A DNA stretch of 64,000 nucleotides from Mesorhizobium sp. B2-4-15 (GTDB taxonomy: Bacteria; Pseudomonadota; Alphaproteobacteria; Rhizobiales; Rhizobiaceae), in NCBI RefSeq assembly GCF_006658505.1, contig NZ_VFUZ01000010.1, forward strand, positions 124,001-188,000, in the 5' to 3' direction. The notes beneath the pieces are model-generated. The model saw nothing but the letters and a program-made list of their open reading frames with translations, was not told the DNA's origin and searched no databases. The translations under genes were made by a program, and so were the position numbers. This document shows, piece by piece, positions 46,421 to 56,235 of the stretch; within the stretch, counting starts at the first letter, position 1; each line of letters opens with the position of its first letter.

Positions 46421-47750
46421 ATTTCCCAATGCAGAACTGCGCGAAGATCACATCCAGCATGTCTTCGACATCGATGGCTCCGACAATTCGGCCCAGCCGA
46501 TCCGCGGCCAGCCGCAACTCCTCGGCACGGAGCTCCTGGCCTGTGGCGCCGGCCTCGGTCGCCCGAAGCAGATGGCGGTTCGCCTCGCCAAGCAATTCGA
46601 CATGGCGCAGACGTGACGGCAGAACATCGCCAAGGTCGCCGGCCGCATCCGCCGCGCGCTGGCCGATCTCTGCAACGAGCGCGTCCACGCCCGTCCCATT
46701 CAGGATCGAAATAACGAGATCATAATGTCGGCGCGCTGCCACTGCCGCCTGCTCGTCGAGCAGATCGAGCTTGGTCCCGACCCGCAGCACCGGCACCGAG
46801 CCGGGCAGAGAAGCGACATCGCCGGGATTCGCCACGTCCTCCAACAGCAACACGAGATCGGCGCGATCGGCCTTGGCTCTCGCTTTCTCGATGCCGATCG
46901 CTTCGACCTTGCCTGCCGCCTCACGCAATCCCGCTGTGTCCGTCAACCGGATGCGTAACCCCTCGAGATCCAGCGCCACCTCAAGCAGATCCCGCGTCGT
47001 GCCAGGCTCATCTGTTACAATAGCTGCATCCCTTCGCGCCAAGGCGTTGAACAGACTCGACTTGCCGGCGTTCGGTGCGCCGAGGATCACAACCTCGAAG
47101 CCGTCGCGGATGATCTCGGCGGTGCGGAAACCGGCGATGTGGCGGGCAATCTCGCCGATCATCATCCCGACATCGGACCAGACCGTATCCGAAACGGCGC
47201 CGGGCACGTCGTCCTCATCGGCAAAGTCGATCTCGGCCTCGATCATGGCGCGCGCATGGACAAGCCTGCGACGCCAGGCGAGATAGAGCTCACTCTGGAC
47301 ACCCTCGGCGTTCCGGAGGGCAAAGCGACGCTGCGCTTCGGTCTCGGCGTTGACAAGATCCGCCAGCGCCTCGGTCTCGACCAGGTCGACCTTGCCATTG
47401 AGAAAGGCGCGGCGCGTGAATTCGCCAGCTTCGGCATGCCTGACGTTCGCAAAACCGGTGATCGTCTCCAGCATCCTGGCCACCACCGCGCGTCCGCCAT
47501 GGACATGAAATTCGGCGACATCCTCACCGGTGAAGCTGGCCGGGCCTGGGAAGAAGATGACCAACCCACTGTCCAGCACGGTTCCATCCGGCGCCCTGAA
47601 CTTGCGCAAGACCGCCACGCGGTCCTTAACCATGCCGCCGGCGATCGTTTCGACAACGCATCGAGTCTGCGGACCGGAAATGCGAATGACGGCGACGCCG
47701 GCCGGAAGCCGCCCGCTCGACAGCGCAACGATCGAATCGGCTGAAATCAT
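46419..47750 (-). CDS. mnmE: tRNA modification GTPase MnmE
   Basis: 443 residues from ATG 47750. The N-terminal THF-binding domain begins DSIVALSSGRLPAGVAVIRISG. The G domain has GAPNAGKSS (G1), DEPGTTRD (G2), DTAGLR (G3) and TKLD (G4). The protein ends in FCIGK, with the catalytic Cys of the C-terminal motif. It partners MnmG in U34 modification. Its stop overlaps the last parS site. Confidence 0.97.
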   Translation of the reverse strand: MISADSIVALSSGRLPAGVAVIRISGPQTRCVVETIAGGMVKDRVAVLRKFRAPDGTVLDSGLVIFFPGPASFTGEDVAEFHVHGGRAVVARMLETITGFANVRHAEAGEFTRRAFLNGKVDLVETEALADLVNAETEAQRRFALRNAEGVQSELYLAWRRRLVHARAMIEAEIDFADEDDVPGAVSDTVWSDVGMMIGEIARHIAGFRTAEIIRDGFEVVILGAPNAGKSSLFNALARRDAAIVTDEPGTTRDLLEVALDLEGLRIRLTDTAGLREAAGKVEAIGIEKARAKADRADLVLLLEDVANPGDVASLPGSVPVLRVGTKLDLLDEQAAVAARRHYDLVISILNGTGVDALVAEIGQRAADAAGDLGDVLPSRLRHVELLGEANRHLLRATEAGATGQELRAEELRLAADRLGRIVGAIDVEDMLDVIFAQFCIGK

Positions 47751-47813
47751 TTGCCCACCCTGTCGAACCGCCCTAGCTTCCGCCACACACTGAACCGAGT
47801 TTGCCGCCCAACT

Positions 47814-49850
47814 GTGACCGAGTTGCCCGTTGTGACATTGCCCGCGCAAAACCTGCTTGCCGACGAAGCCAGCCCCTATTTGCAGCAACATAGCGGCAAT
47901 CCGGTGCATTGGCGGCCCTGGTCGCCGGCTTCGCTGGAAGAGGCGAAGGCCCTGGACAGGCCGATTCTGCTCTCCGTCGGCTATGCCGCCTGCCACTGGT
48001 GCCATGTCATGGCCCATGAGAGCTTCGAGAACGACGACGTCGCCGCCGTCATGAACCGTCTGTTCGTCAATATCAAGGTGGACCGCGAGGAGCGCCCCGA
48101 CATCGATCAGATCTATATGGCCGCGCTCTCCTCCATGGGCGAGCAGGGCGGCTGGCCGCTGACCATGTTCCTGACACCGGACGGCAAGCCGTTCTGGGGC
48201 GGCACCTATTTTCCCAGGGAGCCGCGCTTTGGCCGCCCGGGCTTCATCCAGGTGATGGAGGCGGTGGACAAGGCCTGGCGCGAGAAGAGGGCCAGCCTGA
48301 ACCAGAGCGCCGACGGCCTGACCACCCATGTCGAGGCGCGGCTCTCGGCGGCACATGCCAAGGCGCTTCTCGATCGTGATACATTGTCCGACCTTGCCGG
48401 CCGCATCTCCGGCATGATCGACCGTGACCTTGGCGGTCTGCGCGGCGCGCCCAAATTCCCGAATGCGCCGTTCATGCTCACACTGTGGCTGTCCTGGCTG
48501 CGCGACGGCAATACCGCGCATCGCGACGACGTGCTCATCAGCCTGGAACAGATGCTGGCCGGCGGCATCTATGATCACATCGGCGGCGGGCTCAGCCGTT
48601 ACTCGACCGACGCGGAATGGCTGGTGCCGCATTTCGAAAAGATGCTCTACGACAACGCCCAACTCATCCGCTTCTGCAATTGGGCATACGCTGCAAGCGG
48701 CAATGATTTGTTCCGCATACGAATCGAAGAGACCGTCGAGTGGCTGCTGCGCGAAATGCGCGTCGACGGCGGTGCCTTTGCCGCCAGCCTGGACGCCGAC
48801 AGCGATGGCGAGGAAGGCCTTTTCTACACCTGGACCAGAGAGGAGATCGAAGCCGTCCTCGGCGACGATTCTGGCTTGTTTTTCAAGCACTTCACGCTCT
48901 CCAGCCCGCACGGTTGGGAAGGCAAGCCGATTGTCCATCAAACCCGCGCCCAGCAAACCCAAAGCGTGGCCGACCGCGAACGGCTGATCCCGCTCAAGAC
49001 AAAACTTCTCGCCGCTCGCGAAGGTCGGGTCCGGCCAGGCCTCGACGCGAAAGCCCTGACCGACTGGAACGGCCTGATGATCGCGGCGCTCGCTGAGGCC
49101 GGCCGATCGCTGGCGCGACCCGACTGGATCGATGCGGCGGCCAAGGCCTTTGCCCATATCAGCGCCGCCAGCCGCGACGGGCGCTTGCCGCATTCCATGC
49201 TCGGCACCAGAAAGCTGTTTCCTGCTCTGTCCAGCGACTATGCCGGCATGACCAATGCGGCGATCTCGCTGTTCGAGGCGTCAGGCGATTGGCGCTACAT
49301 CGATCAGGCCAGCCGGTTCATCGAGCAGCTCGACCGCTGGCACGTCGATGCCGAGGGCACGGGCTACTACCTGACCGCTTCCGACAGTAGGGATGTGCCG
49401 ATCCGCATCAGGGGCGATGTCGACGAAGCCATTCCGTCAGCCACCAGCCAGATCATCGAAGCGCTGGTCCGGCTGGCTTCCGTTACCGCCGATATCGAGC
49501 TGCAGGAGAGAGCGTGGAAGATCGCCGAGCACGCCGCCGGCCGCGCGGCGCACCAGGCCTATGGCCAGGCGGGCATCGTCAATGCCTGTGCACTCGCGAT
49601 CGAGCCATTGAAGTTGGTTGTCGTGGACAGGCCGGAGGATTCAGCGCTCGTTACGGTCGCGAATCGACGTCCTGACCCGCGTCGCGTCGACATCATTGCG
49701 GCGATTGGTTCGGAAGCGAATCGACCCTTGCTGCCTGGCGGCATTTTCCCACCGACCAACAGGGCGGGCGCTTGGCTTTGTACGGGCCAGCTTTGCCTTC
49801 CCGCTGTAAGCGACCCGCAGGAGCTCGAGCATCTCCTGCACCGCCAATAG
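47814..49850 (+). CDS. Thioredoxin-domain protein of the YyaL/SSP411 family (COG1331)
   Basis: About 678 residues. The N-terminal thioredoxin-like domain has NLLADEASPYLQQHSGNPVHW and a CHWCHVM active-site-like motif near residue 60, then GGWPLTMFLTPDGKPFWGGTYFP. The rest is a long alpha/alpha barrel (GGIYDHIGGGLSRYSTDAEWLVPHFEKMLYDNAQ). This is the conserved YyaL/SSP411 arrangement, whose biochemical role is unclear. The start is uncertain: GTG 47814 or GTG 47832, neither with a good ribosome site. It is divergent from mnmE with a 63-base gap. Confidence 0.9.
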   Translation: MTELPVVTLPAQNLLADEASPYLQQHSGNPVHWRPWSPASLEEAKALDRPILLSVGYAACHWCHVMAHESFENDDVAAVMNRLFVNIKVDREERPDIDQIYMAALSSMGEQGGWPLTMFLTPDGKPFWGGTYFPREPRFGRPGFIQVMEAVDKAWREKRASLNQSADGLTTHVEARLSAAHAKALLDRDTLSDLAGRISGMIDRDLGGLRGAPKFPNAPFMLTLWLSWLRDGNTAHRDDVLISLEQMLAGGIYDHIGGGLSRYSTDAEWLVPHFEKMLYDNAQLIRFCNWAYAASGNDLFRIRIEETVEWLLREMRVDGGAFAASLDADSDGEEGLFYTWTREEIEAVLGDDSGLFFKHFTLSSPHGWEGKPIVHQTRAQQTQSVADRERLIPLKTKLLAAREGRVRPGLDAKALTDWNGLMIAALAEAGRSLARPDWIDAAAKAFAHISAASRDGRLPHSMLGTRKLFPALSSDYAGMTNAAISLFEASGDWRYIDQASRFIEQLDRWHVDAEGTGYYLTASDSRDVPIRIRGDVDEAIPSATSQIIEALVRLASVTADIELQERAWKIAEHAAGRAAHQAYGQAGIVNACALAIEPLKLVVVDRPEDSALVTVANRRPDPRRVDIIAAIGSEANRPLLPGGIFPPTNRAGAWLCTGQLCLPAVSDPQELEHLLHRQ

Positions 49851-49883
49851 GGCAACTCGGGAAAAGTGTGAGGCGATTTTCCG

Positions 49884-50816
49884 TCAGGCGGTGTCCGCTT
49901 CCGCCGGCACAGCCGAAGGCAATGTCCTGACCGATTTCGCATCCGGCCATGGCTTGAACAGCAGATCCCTGGCCGCGATCACCGCGCCGACCGTGATGAG
50001 CACGCAGGCAAGCGCCACGGACCAGTGGAACACGCCAAACCCGGCCAACAACAGCACGATCACCGAAAACAGTGGCGCGGCATAGGACAAGGCACCCAGG
50101 ATCATGATGTCCCCGTGCTTGCAGCCATAGTCCCAGGTATAGAAGCCGGCGCCGAGCGGGATTGTGCCAAGAACGAGGATCGCGGCCCACTGCATCGTCG
50201 TTTCGGGCCAGACCGTGATTTCCAGTATCAGGTGCAGCACCAGCGCGACCACGGCGGTGATGAAGCAGTAACCGGCCACGACATCGGTCGGCACCTGGCC
50301 GAAGCGCCGCGACAGGACGGAATAGCCGGCCCAGATAAAAGCGCAGAACAAGGCAATGACATGACCCTTCATCACGCCATTCGCGAGACCGATAGTGCCG
50401 CACTTGGTGATCACCACGATCGCCCCGGCAAGGCCAAGGACGACGCCGACAAGGTGGTGAGCCTTGAGCCTTTCGCCCGGCAGGAAGGCGGCGAAGACAA
50501 CGATCAGCAAAGGCCAGAGATAGGCGATCAGGCTGACCTCGACAGGCCGTGCGGACTGAATCGCGAAGAAATAGGCGCAGTGATAGATGCACAATCCCGC
50601 CACCCCTGTCGCCCAGACCTTCCATGGCTGCCGCAGCGAACGGACCGCGCCTGGACGGAAGGTCCAGCTGCCCACTCCGACAAGCGCACCGAGAAAGAAC
50701 GTCATCGCCGCCAGCTGAAAGGGCGGTATCGGCCCCGCGGCCGTGGAAAGCAGCGCCAGAAACGACCAGGTCAGGATGGCTGAAAAGCCGACAAGCGTCG
50801 GGATGGTCTTCTTCAC
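49884..50816 (-). CDS. EamA/DMT-superfamily exporter (YddG-like)
   Basis: 310 residues from GTG 50816, chosen because GGAAG lies just upstream; a TTG 27 bases earlier lacks one. Ten membrane helices are predicted in two EamA repeats (about 5-135 and 150-285). Residues such as PVEVSLIAYLWPLL and LCAFIWAGYSVLSRR are typical of the aromatic amino-acid exporter group, so amino-acid export is a reasonable guess, not shown. It is convergent with the YyaL-like gene. Confidence 0.88.
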   Translation of the reverse strand: MKKTIPTLVGFSAILTWSFLALLSTAAGPIPPFQLAAMTFFLGALVGVGSWTFRPGAVRSLRQPWKVWATGVAGLCIYHCAYFFAIQSARPVEVSLIAYLWPLLIVVFAAFLPGERLKAHHLVGVVLGLAGAIVVITKCGTIGLANGVMKGHVIALFCAFIWAGYSVLSRRFGQVPTDVVAGYCFITAVVALVLHLILEITVWPETTMQWAAILVLGTIPLGAGFYTWDYGCKHGDIMILGALSYAAPLFSVIVLLLAGFGVFHWSVALACVLITVGAVIAARDLLFKPWPDAKSVRTLPSAVPAEADTA

Positions 50817-50964
50817 GTCACTTCCAACCGCGCATGTGATCAAAACAGCAAACCGGCTCGGGCAGGATCATGCTTCAACAAGATGCGGACCATCGCACAA
50901 GGCTGGTACCGTCCGCCGCCGCATACGGCCACGCGGTATCCGGAATGCGACCCATCTGGAGGCA

Positions 50965-51000
50965 ACAAAAAGCCCCATCCCGGTTGACCGGAATGGGGCC
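50965..51000 (-). terminator. Intrinsic terminator after rho
   Basis: On the minus strand a GC-rich stem (GGCCCCATTCCGG / CCGGGATGGGGCT, TCAA loop, nearly perfect) is followed by TTTTTG. It lies 34 bases past the rho stop and should end the rho transcript. Confidence 0.85.
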
Positions 51001-51033
51001 TGATGCGCGGTCCGGGAAATTCCCGATAGCCCG

Positions 51034-52299
51034 TTACGTGTTCATCGAATCGAAGAAGTCGGCATTGGTCTTGGTCTGCTTCAGCTTGTCGATCAGGAAC
51101 TCGATCGCATCGGTGGTGCCCATCGGCGCCAGGATACGGCGCAGCACGAAGATCTTCTGCAGGTCCGAACGCGCGACCAAAAGGTCTTCCTTGCGGGTAC
51201 CGGACTTGAGGATGTCTATCGCAGGATAGATGCGCTTGTCGGCCACCTTGCGATCCAGCTGGATTTCGCAGTTGCCGGTGCCCTTGAACTCCTCGAAGAT
51301 GACTTCGTCCATACGGCTGCCGGTGTCGATCAGCGCCGTGGCGATGATGGTCAGCGAACCGCCTTCCTCGATGTTGCGCGCCGCGCCGAAGAAGCGCTTC
51401 GGCCGCTGCAGCGCGTTGGCGTCGACGCCGCCGGTCAGCACCTTGCCGGAGGATGGCACAACGGTGTTGTAGGCGCGGCCGAGGCGGGTGATGGAATCGA
51501 GCAGGATGACGACGTCGCGGCCATGTTCGACCAGGCGCTTGGCCTTCTCGATGACCATTTCGGCGACCTGCACGTGGCGCACCGCCGGCTCGTCGAAGGT
51601 CGAGGAGATGACTTCGCCTTTGACCGAGCGCTGCATGTCGGTCACCTCTTCCGGGCGCTCATCGATCAGAAGCACGATCAGATAACACTCCGGATGGTTG
51701 GCGGTGATGGAGTGCGCGATGTTCTGCAAGAGCACCGTCTTGCCGGTGCGCGGCTGCGCGTTGATCAAGGCGCGCTGCCCTTTGCCGATCGGCGCCACCA
51801 GATCGATCACCCGAGACGATATGTCCTTGGTGGCCGGGATCTCGACCTCCATCTTCAGCCGCGAGGTCGGATAGAGCGGCGTCAGATTGTCGAAATGGAT
51901 CTTGTGGCGGATCTTTTCCGGATCGTCGAAATTGATCGTGTTGACCTTGAGCAGCGCGAAATAGCGCTCGCCCTCTTTCGGACTGCGGATCGGCCCTTCG
52001 ACCGTATCGCCGGTCTTCAGCGAAAAGCGGCGGATCTGCGACGGCGAGATGTAGATATCGTCGGGACCTGGAAGGTAGTTGGCATTGGCGGAGCGCAGGA
52101 AACCGAACCCATCCTGCAGCACCTCGACCACACCTTCGCCGATGATCTCGACGTCCTGCGCGGCCAGCTTCTTCAGGATCGCGAACATCAGCTCCTGCTT
52201 GCGCATGACGCTGGCGTTCTCGACCTCGAGCGATTCGGCATAGGCGATCAGCTCTGGCGGCTTCTTGTTCTTGAACTCGGTAAGTTTCATTTCTTGCAT
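51034..52299 (-). CDS. rho: Transcription termination factor Rho
   Basis: 421 residues from ATG 52299, the normal length for rhizobial Rho. The cold-shock-like primary RNA site has [13 protein letters not shown]. The ATPase core has [13 protein letters not shown] (P-loop), [14 protein letters not shown] (Walker B region) and [25 protein letters not shown]. In-frame codons before 52299 do not look coding. Rho unwinds RNA:DNA hybrids to end transcription. It starts 160 bases from hemJ on the same strand. Confidence 0.97.
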   Translation of the reverse strand: MQEMKLTEFKNKKPPELIAYAESLEVENASVMRKQELMFAILKKLAAQDVEIIGEGVVEVLQDGFGFLRSANANYLPGPDDIYISPSQIRRFSLKTGDTVEGPIRSPKEGERYFALLKVNTINFDDPEKIRHKIHFDNLTPLYPTSRLKMEVEIPATKDISSRVIDLVAPIGKGQRALINAQPRTGKTVLLQNIAHSITANHPECYLIVLLIDERPEEVTDMQRSVKGEVISSTFDEPAVRHVQVAEMVIEKAKRLVEHGRDVVILLDSITRLGRAYNTVVPSSGKVLTGGVDANALQRPKRFFGAARNIEEGGSLTIIATALIDTGSRMDEVIFEEFKGTGNCEIQLDRKVADKRIYPAIDILKSGTRKEDLLVARSDLQKIFVLRRILAPMGTTDAIEFLIDKLKQTKTNADFFDSMNT

Positions 52300-52459
52300 A
52301 GGCGGACTCTGGGTGAGCTTTGGGAAAATATCGGCGGGATGCGACAAATGCCGGGCGCGGCCGAAAACAATGAGGGGCGGCGCATGACGGGAAGGAAGAC
52401 CCGTCTTTTATCGTCGGTCTGGTGAAAGAGCAAGCCGCGTTTTACGGACCTGACAGGCC

Positions 52460-53005
52460 TCAGAAAGGCTTGACGACAACCAGGATCACAATTGCCACCA
52501 TCAGCAATGTGGGGATCTCGTTGACGATCCGCCAGTGCCGCGCCGGCTTTTCATTGCGATCCTCGGCGAATTTGCGCACCGCGCCGGCGAGATAGCCGTG
52601 AACCGCGGACAACAGGAGCACCGCGGCGATCTTGGCGTGCAGCCAGCCACCCTGGAAACCGAAACCTTTCCAGGCGAGCCAGAGGCCGAACATCCAGGTG
52701 ACGATCATTGCCGGATTGATGATGCCGCGCAGCAGGCGCCGCTCCATCACCTTGAAGGTCTCCGATTGCAGCGAACCCTTCTCGGCATCGGCATGATAGA
52801 CCAGCAAGCGCGGCAGATAGAGCATGCCGGCCATCCACGAAATGACGGCAAGGATATGGATCGCCTTTGCCCAGGGATAGAAACTTTCAGGCGCGACGAA
52901 AAACAACAATGCGGTGAGCACAACAAGCGCCGCGATGCCGACGACCATGCGCATCATTGCCTGACCGGTGCTGTTCGTGTTTCCAGTGCTGTCCGACCGA
53001 GCCAT
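52460..53005 (-). CDS. hemJ: Protoporphyrinogen oxidase HemJ
   Basis: 181 residues with four membrane helices. Family marks are FYPWAKAIHILAVISWMAGMLYLPRLLVYH near 40-72, RRLLRGIINPAMIVTWMFGLWL, and WLHAKIAAVLLLSAVHGY, which include the conserved His residues. HemJ is the oxygen-independent protoporphyrinogen oxidase typical of alphaproteobacteria lacking HemG/HemY. Its ATG shares its A with the hemE stop (TGATG), so the two are coupled. Confidence 0.93.
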   Translation of the reverse strand: MARSDSTGNTNSTGQAMMRMVVGIAALVVLTALLFFVAPESFYPWAKAIHILAVISWMAGMLYLPRLLVYHADAEKGSLQSETFKVMERRLLRGIINPAMIVTWMFGLWLAWKGFGFQGGWLHAKIAAVLLLSAVHGYLAGAVRKFAEDRNEKPARHWRIVNEIPTLLMVAIVILVVVKPF

Positions 53006-54036
53006 CAGCGTGTCGCGCTCCTCACCTGTTTCACCATCGCCTCGACATGCGCGACCGGCGTCTCCGGCGTGATGCCATGGCCGAGATTGAAGATCAGCAG
53101 GCCTTCGCCCAAAGCCTTCAGGATCGCCTCGACGCCATCGGCGAGCGCCTGGCCGCCGGCCACCAGCCGCAACGGATCGAGATTGCCCTGGACGGCACCC
53201 AAGCGCTGCAAGTCCTTCGCCGTCTCCAGCGGCACCGTCCAGTCGATCCCCAGGCCGGTTACGCCGGTCTTCTCCCGATAGGTCTGGTAGCGCGCACCGG
53301 CGCCCTTGGGAAAGCCGATGATCGGAACATCGGGATGGGCAGCCCTGACCTGCCGGACGATCTCGGCCACCGGCTGAACGCAGAACCGTTCAAAAGAGGC
53401 ATCGTCGAGCACGCCGGACCAGGAATCGAATATCTGCACCACGTCGGCGCCGGCCTCGATCTGACGGATCAGGTAGGCCGCCGAATGATCGGCGAGCACC
53501 TTCAGCAGTTGTTGAAAGGCGACCGGTTCACGATAGGCGAACAGCCGCGCCGGCGCCTGGTCCGACGTACCGTGGCCGGCAATCATATAGGTCGCCACCG
53601 TCCATGGCGCGCCGCAGAAGCCGATCAGGGTCGTCTCGTCGGGCAGTTTCGCCCGCAGCCGACGAACCGTTTCGTAGACCGGTTCGAGATTCACGTGAAA
53701 CATGCTGCTCTCCAGAGCCGCGATCTCGGCGGCCGAGATCGGCGTCAGCAGCGGACCCCGCCCCTCTTCGAAGCGAACGTCGCGGCCAAGCGCGTGCGGA
53801 ACGACAAGGATGTCGGAGAACAGGATCGAGGCGTCGAAGCCGAAGCGCTCGATCGGCTGCAGCGTCACTTCGACGGCAAGGTCGGGATCGTAACAGAGGT
53901 CAAGGAACGAGCCGGCACGTCGGCGCGTTTCACGATACTCCGGCAGATAGCGCCCGGCCTGGCGCATCATCCAGAGCGGAGGAGGAAAATGAGCCTTGCC
54001 CTTCAGGACATCCAGCATGATCCGGTTCTGGGGCAT
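53005..54036 (-). CDS. hemE: Uroporphyrinogen decarboxylase
   Basis: 343 residues. The N-terminal signature [20 protein letters not shown] contains the conserved Arg residues that bind substrate carboxylates. The [17 protein letters not shown] segment is also typical. HemE makes coproporphyrinogen III. As in Caulobacter and Sinorhizobium, it flanks the replication origin. A parS-like site (53688-53701) lies inside the gene. Confidence 0.97.
   Translation of the reverse strand: MPQNRIMLDVLKGKAHFPPPLWMMRQAGRYLPEYRETRRRAGSFLDLCYDPDLAVEVTLQPIERFGFDASILFSDILVVPHALGRDVRFEEGRGPLLTPISAAEIAALESSMFHVNLEPVYETVRRLRAKLPDETTLIGFCGAPWTVATYMIAGHGTSDQAPARLFAYREPVAFQQLLKVLADHSAAYLIRQIEAGADVVQIFDSWSGVLDDASFERFCVQPVAEIVRQVRAAHPDVPIIGFPKGAGARYQTYREKTGVTGLGIDWTVPLETAKDLQRLGAVQGNLDPLRLVAGGQALADGVEAILKALGEGLLIFNLGHGITPETPVAHVEAMVKQVRSATR
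53688..53701. other. parS-like site inside hemE
   Basis: GATTCACGTGAAAC, one base from the perfect palindrome. It is encoded in the codons for F-H-V-N and lies about 350 bases from the putative oriC. Confidence 0.75.
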
Positions 54037-54439
54037 CGAGCGCTCGCTTCTCCAAGCCTCTTTCTAATCAAATATTCTTATATCTAAGATTCTTCTGATT
54101 CTAAGAGTCTGTTGGTTGTGGTGGTTGTCACCTGTCCCGCTTCATCAAGCAAAAAGCCAGCAAGCATATTGTCGCGCGCTTCTTTCTCCCGAATGCAGGG
54201 TTCTGGGGACGATCAGGAATCCATCATCGGAGTCAAAGCGTTACGCCGCCGCCGGAAAAGCCGGCCCTGTGGACGGACGAAAGGCAAACGACATCCTCCC
54301 CGGATTTGTCCCCAGCCGCCCGACGAAGCCGACAGCACATCGAATTGTGGACAAACTGGCATCTGATACAGTCGCCTCCGACGAGCCCGGCTCGTTGTCC
54401 GACCTTATCCACATCCGCCCACAGACCCAGGTGATCCCT
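54037..54439. other. Putative chromosomal origin of replication (oriC)
   Basis: The gap between hemE and ppsR has an AT-rich tract at about 54060-54115, unlike the GC-rich surroundings, which may be the unwinding element. DnaA-box-like nonamers are TTATCCACA (54405-54413, perfect), TGTGGACAA (54346-54354, reverse) and TGTGAACAA (54439-54447, reverse, overlapping the ppsR start), plus a weaker TTGTCCCCA at 54306. Five GANTC (CcrM) sites lie at 54088, 54097, 54105, 54217 and 54230. Origins next to hemE are established in Caulobacter and Sinorhizobium. A clear CtrA TTAA-N7-TTAA box was not found. Confidence 0.75.
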
Positions 54440-55261
54440 GTGAACAAACCCCAGAGCTTCTTTCACCTGCACCTGATTTCCGACGCGACCGGCGAAACGC
54501 TGCTCGCAGCCGGCCGCGCGGCTTCCGCGCAATACAAGGATGCGCGCGCCATCGAGCACATCTACCCGCTCATCCGCACCGAAAAGCAGGTGGCCAAGGT
54601 GTTCGAGGACATCGAGGAGGAGCCGGGCATCATTCTCTATACCGTCGTCGACCAGAAGCTGGCGCGCGGCATCGATGAGCGCTGCGCCACCATGGGCCTG
54701 CCCTGTGTCTCGGTGCTGGAGCCGGTGCTTACCGTTTTCCAGTCCTATCTCGGCACGCCGGCCGGCCGGCGCGTCGGCGCCCAGCACGTCCTCGACGCCG
54801 AATATTTCCGCCGCATCGATGCGCTCAATTTCACCATGGAACATGATGACGGCCAGCTGCCGGCCAATATGGACGATGCCGACATCGTGCTGATCGGTAT
54901 TTCGCGCACCTCCAAGACACCGACCAGCATCTACCTCGCCAACCGCGGCATCAAGACCGCCAACATCCCGATCGTGCTCGGCGTGCCGGTGCCCGAGAGC
55001 CTGGTCAACGCCAAGGCCCCGCTGGTGGTCGGGCTGATCGCCACCGCCGAGCGCATCTCGCATGTCCGCCAGAACCGCATCCTCGGCAACAGCAGTTCCT
55101 ATGTGCCGACAGACTATGTCGACCGCGCCGCCATCAATGAGGAGCTCGCCTATGCCCGCCAGATCTGCACCAGGCACGGCTGGCCGATGATCGACGTCAG
55201 CCGCCGTTCGATCGAGGAAACGGCGGCGGCGATCGTTGCCCTGCGGGGGAAGAACAGATAA
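54440..55261 (+). CDS. ppsR: Pyruvate, phosphate dikinase/PEP synthase regulatory protein (DUF299)
   Basis: 273 residues from GTG 54440, with AGGTGA upstream. The signature [15 protein letters not shown] begins the protein, and [18 protein letters not shown] supplies the P-loop-like motif of this bifunctional kinase/phosphotransferase. Such proteins switch pyruvate-phosphate dikinase or PEP synthase on and off by ADP/Pi-dependent threonine phosphorylation. It borders the putative oriC, and its start codon overlaps a DnaA-box-like sequence. Confidence 0.93.
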   Translation: MNKPQSFFHLHLISDATGETLLAAGRAASAQYKDARAIEHIYPLIRTEKQVAKVFEDIEEEPGIILYTVVDQKLARGIDERCATMGLPCVSVLEPVLTVFQSYLGTPAGRRVGAQHVLDAEYFRRIDALNFTMEHDDGQLPANMDDADIVLIGISRTSKTPTSIYLANRGIKTANIPIVLGVPVPESLVNAKAPLVVGLIATAERISHVRQNRILGNSSSYVPTDYVDRAAINEELAYARQICTRHGWPMIDVSRRSIEETAAAIVALRGKNR

Positions 55262-55323
55262 TGGGGGCCAAGCAGCCGGGGGAGCTTCGCCCCGCCGTTC
55301 AACGTCGCGAAGATCGAAGGTCA

Positions 55324-55563
55324 CGGCATGGATCCTAGGGTCTGCACTGCGTCGCTTTGCTCCTTGCTCCGCCCTAGGATGACGAAGGGACGATTGTCTC
55401 GGCCAATCTCGAAGGTTTGCGATTTGCCATTATTGGTATCCGGTGAGCAACGAGATGACTGCCAATCCAACATGGTGATTGGCCGCGAATCACTATGCCT
55501 TCGTCATCCTAGGGCGCAGCAGGAGCGAAGCGACGTTGCGGAGACCCTAGGATCCATGCCGTT
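55324..55563. repeat. Composite repeat, family 2 (CATGGATCCTAGGG ends)
   Basis: Left element CATGGATCCTAGGGTCTGC...GCCCTAGGATGACGAAG and right element TCATCCTAGGGCGCAGC...ACCCTAGGATCCATGCC are inverted copies. The same family recurs at 60288-60477. It occupies most of the 374-base gap between ppsR and maf, where no gene is seen. Confidence 0.85.
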
Positions 55564-55635
55564 TCAGTTGCCGTGGAGTGCACCGGTTCTCTGCTCGGGC
55601 CAGAATCTCAACGACGGGTAATCAGGCGCGCAAAA

Positions 55636-56235
55636 ATGACCGAAAAAATCATCCTTGCCTCAGGCAGCCCGTTCCGCAAGGCGATGCTTCTCAATGCCGG
55701 CATCGACGTCGAAGCGGTTCCCGCCGATGTCGACGAGCGGGCGCTGGAGGCGCCCTTGCAGGACAGCGGCGTTTCGCCGGAAGATGTCGCTCTCATCCTC
55801 GCCGAGGCCAAGGCCACCGAGGTCAGCGAGCGCAAACCCGGTGCGCTGGTGCTCGGCTGCGACCAGACATTGTCGCTCGGCGATGAGGTGTTCCACAAGC
55901 CGGCCGACATGGAAGGCGCGCGCCGCCATCTCCTGGCGCTGTCGGGCAAGACCCACCAGCTCAACAGCGCCGCCGTGCTGGTGCGTGACGGCAAGGTGCT
56001 GTGGCGGCATGTCGGCATCGCCTCGATGACCATGCGCAAGCTCGCCCCTGCCTTCATCGGCCGCCATCTCGCCCGTGTCGGCGCCAAGGCGCTGGCCAGC
56101 GTCGGCGCCTACCAGGTCGAGGGTGAAGGCATCCAGCTTTTCGAGAAGATCGAGGGCGACCATTTCACCATTGTCGGCGTGCCGCTTTTGCCACTGCTGG
56201 CGGAACTGCGCACGCTGGGAGCCATTGATGGCTGA
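55636..56235 (+). CDS. maf: Maf-family nucleotide pyrophosphatase
   Basis: 199 residues from ATG 55636, with a weak ribosome site. The Maf motif [17 protein letters not shown] starts the protein, followed by [18 protein letters not shown]. Maf enzymes hydrolyse non-canonical or modified nucleoside triphosphates such as m7GTP or dTTP/UTP, and some limit septum formation. It overlaps aroE by eight bases and is the first of four tightly packed genes to dnaQ. Confidence 0.92.
   Translation: MTEKIILASGSPFRKAMLLNAGIDVEAVPADVDERALEAPLQDSGVSPEDVALILAEAKATEVSERKPGALVLGCDQTLSLGDEVFHKPADMEGARRHLLALSGKTHQLNSAAVLVRDGKVLWRHVGIASMTMRKLAPAFIGRHLARVGAKALASVGAYQVEGEGIQLFEKIEGDHFTIVGVPLLPLLAELRTLGAIDG

Noticed and set aside
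54116-54439. N-terminal extension of ppsR through the origin region
   Set aside because: The frame is open but residues before GTG 54440 are not family-like, and the DNA has AT-rich and DnaA-box features of an origin.
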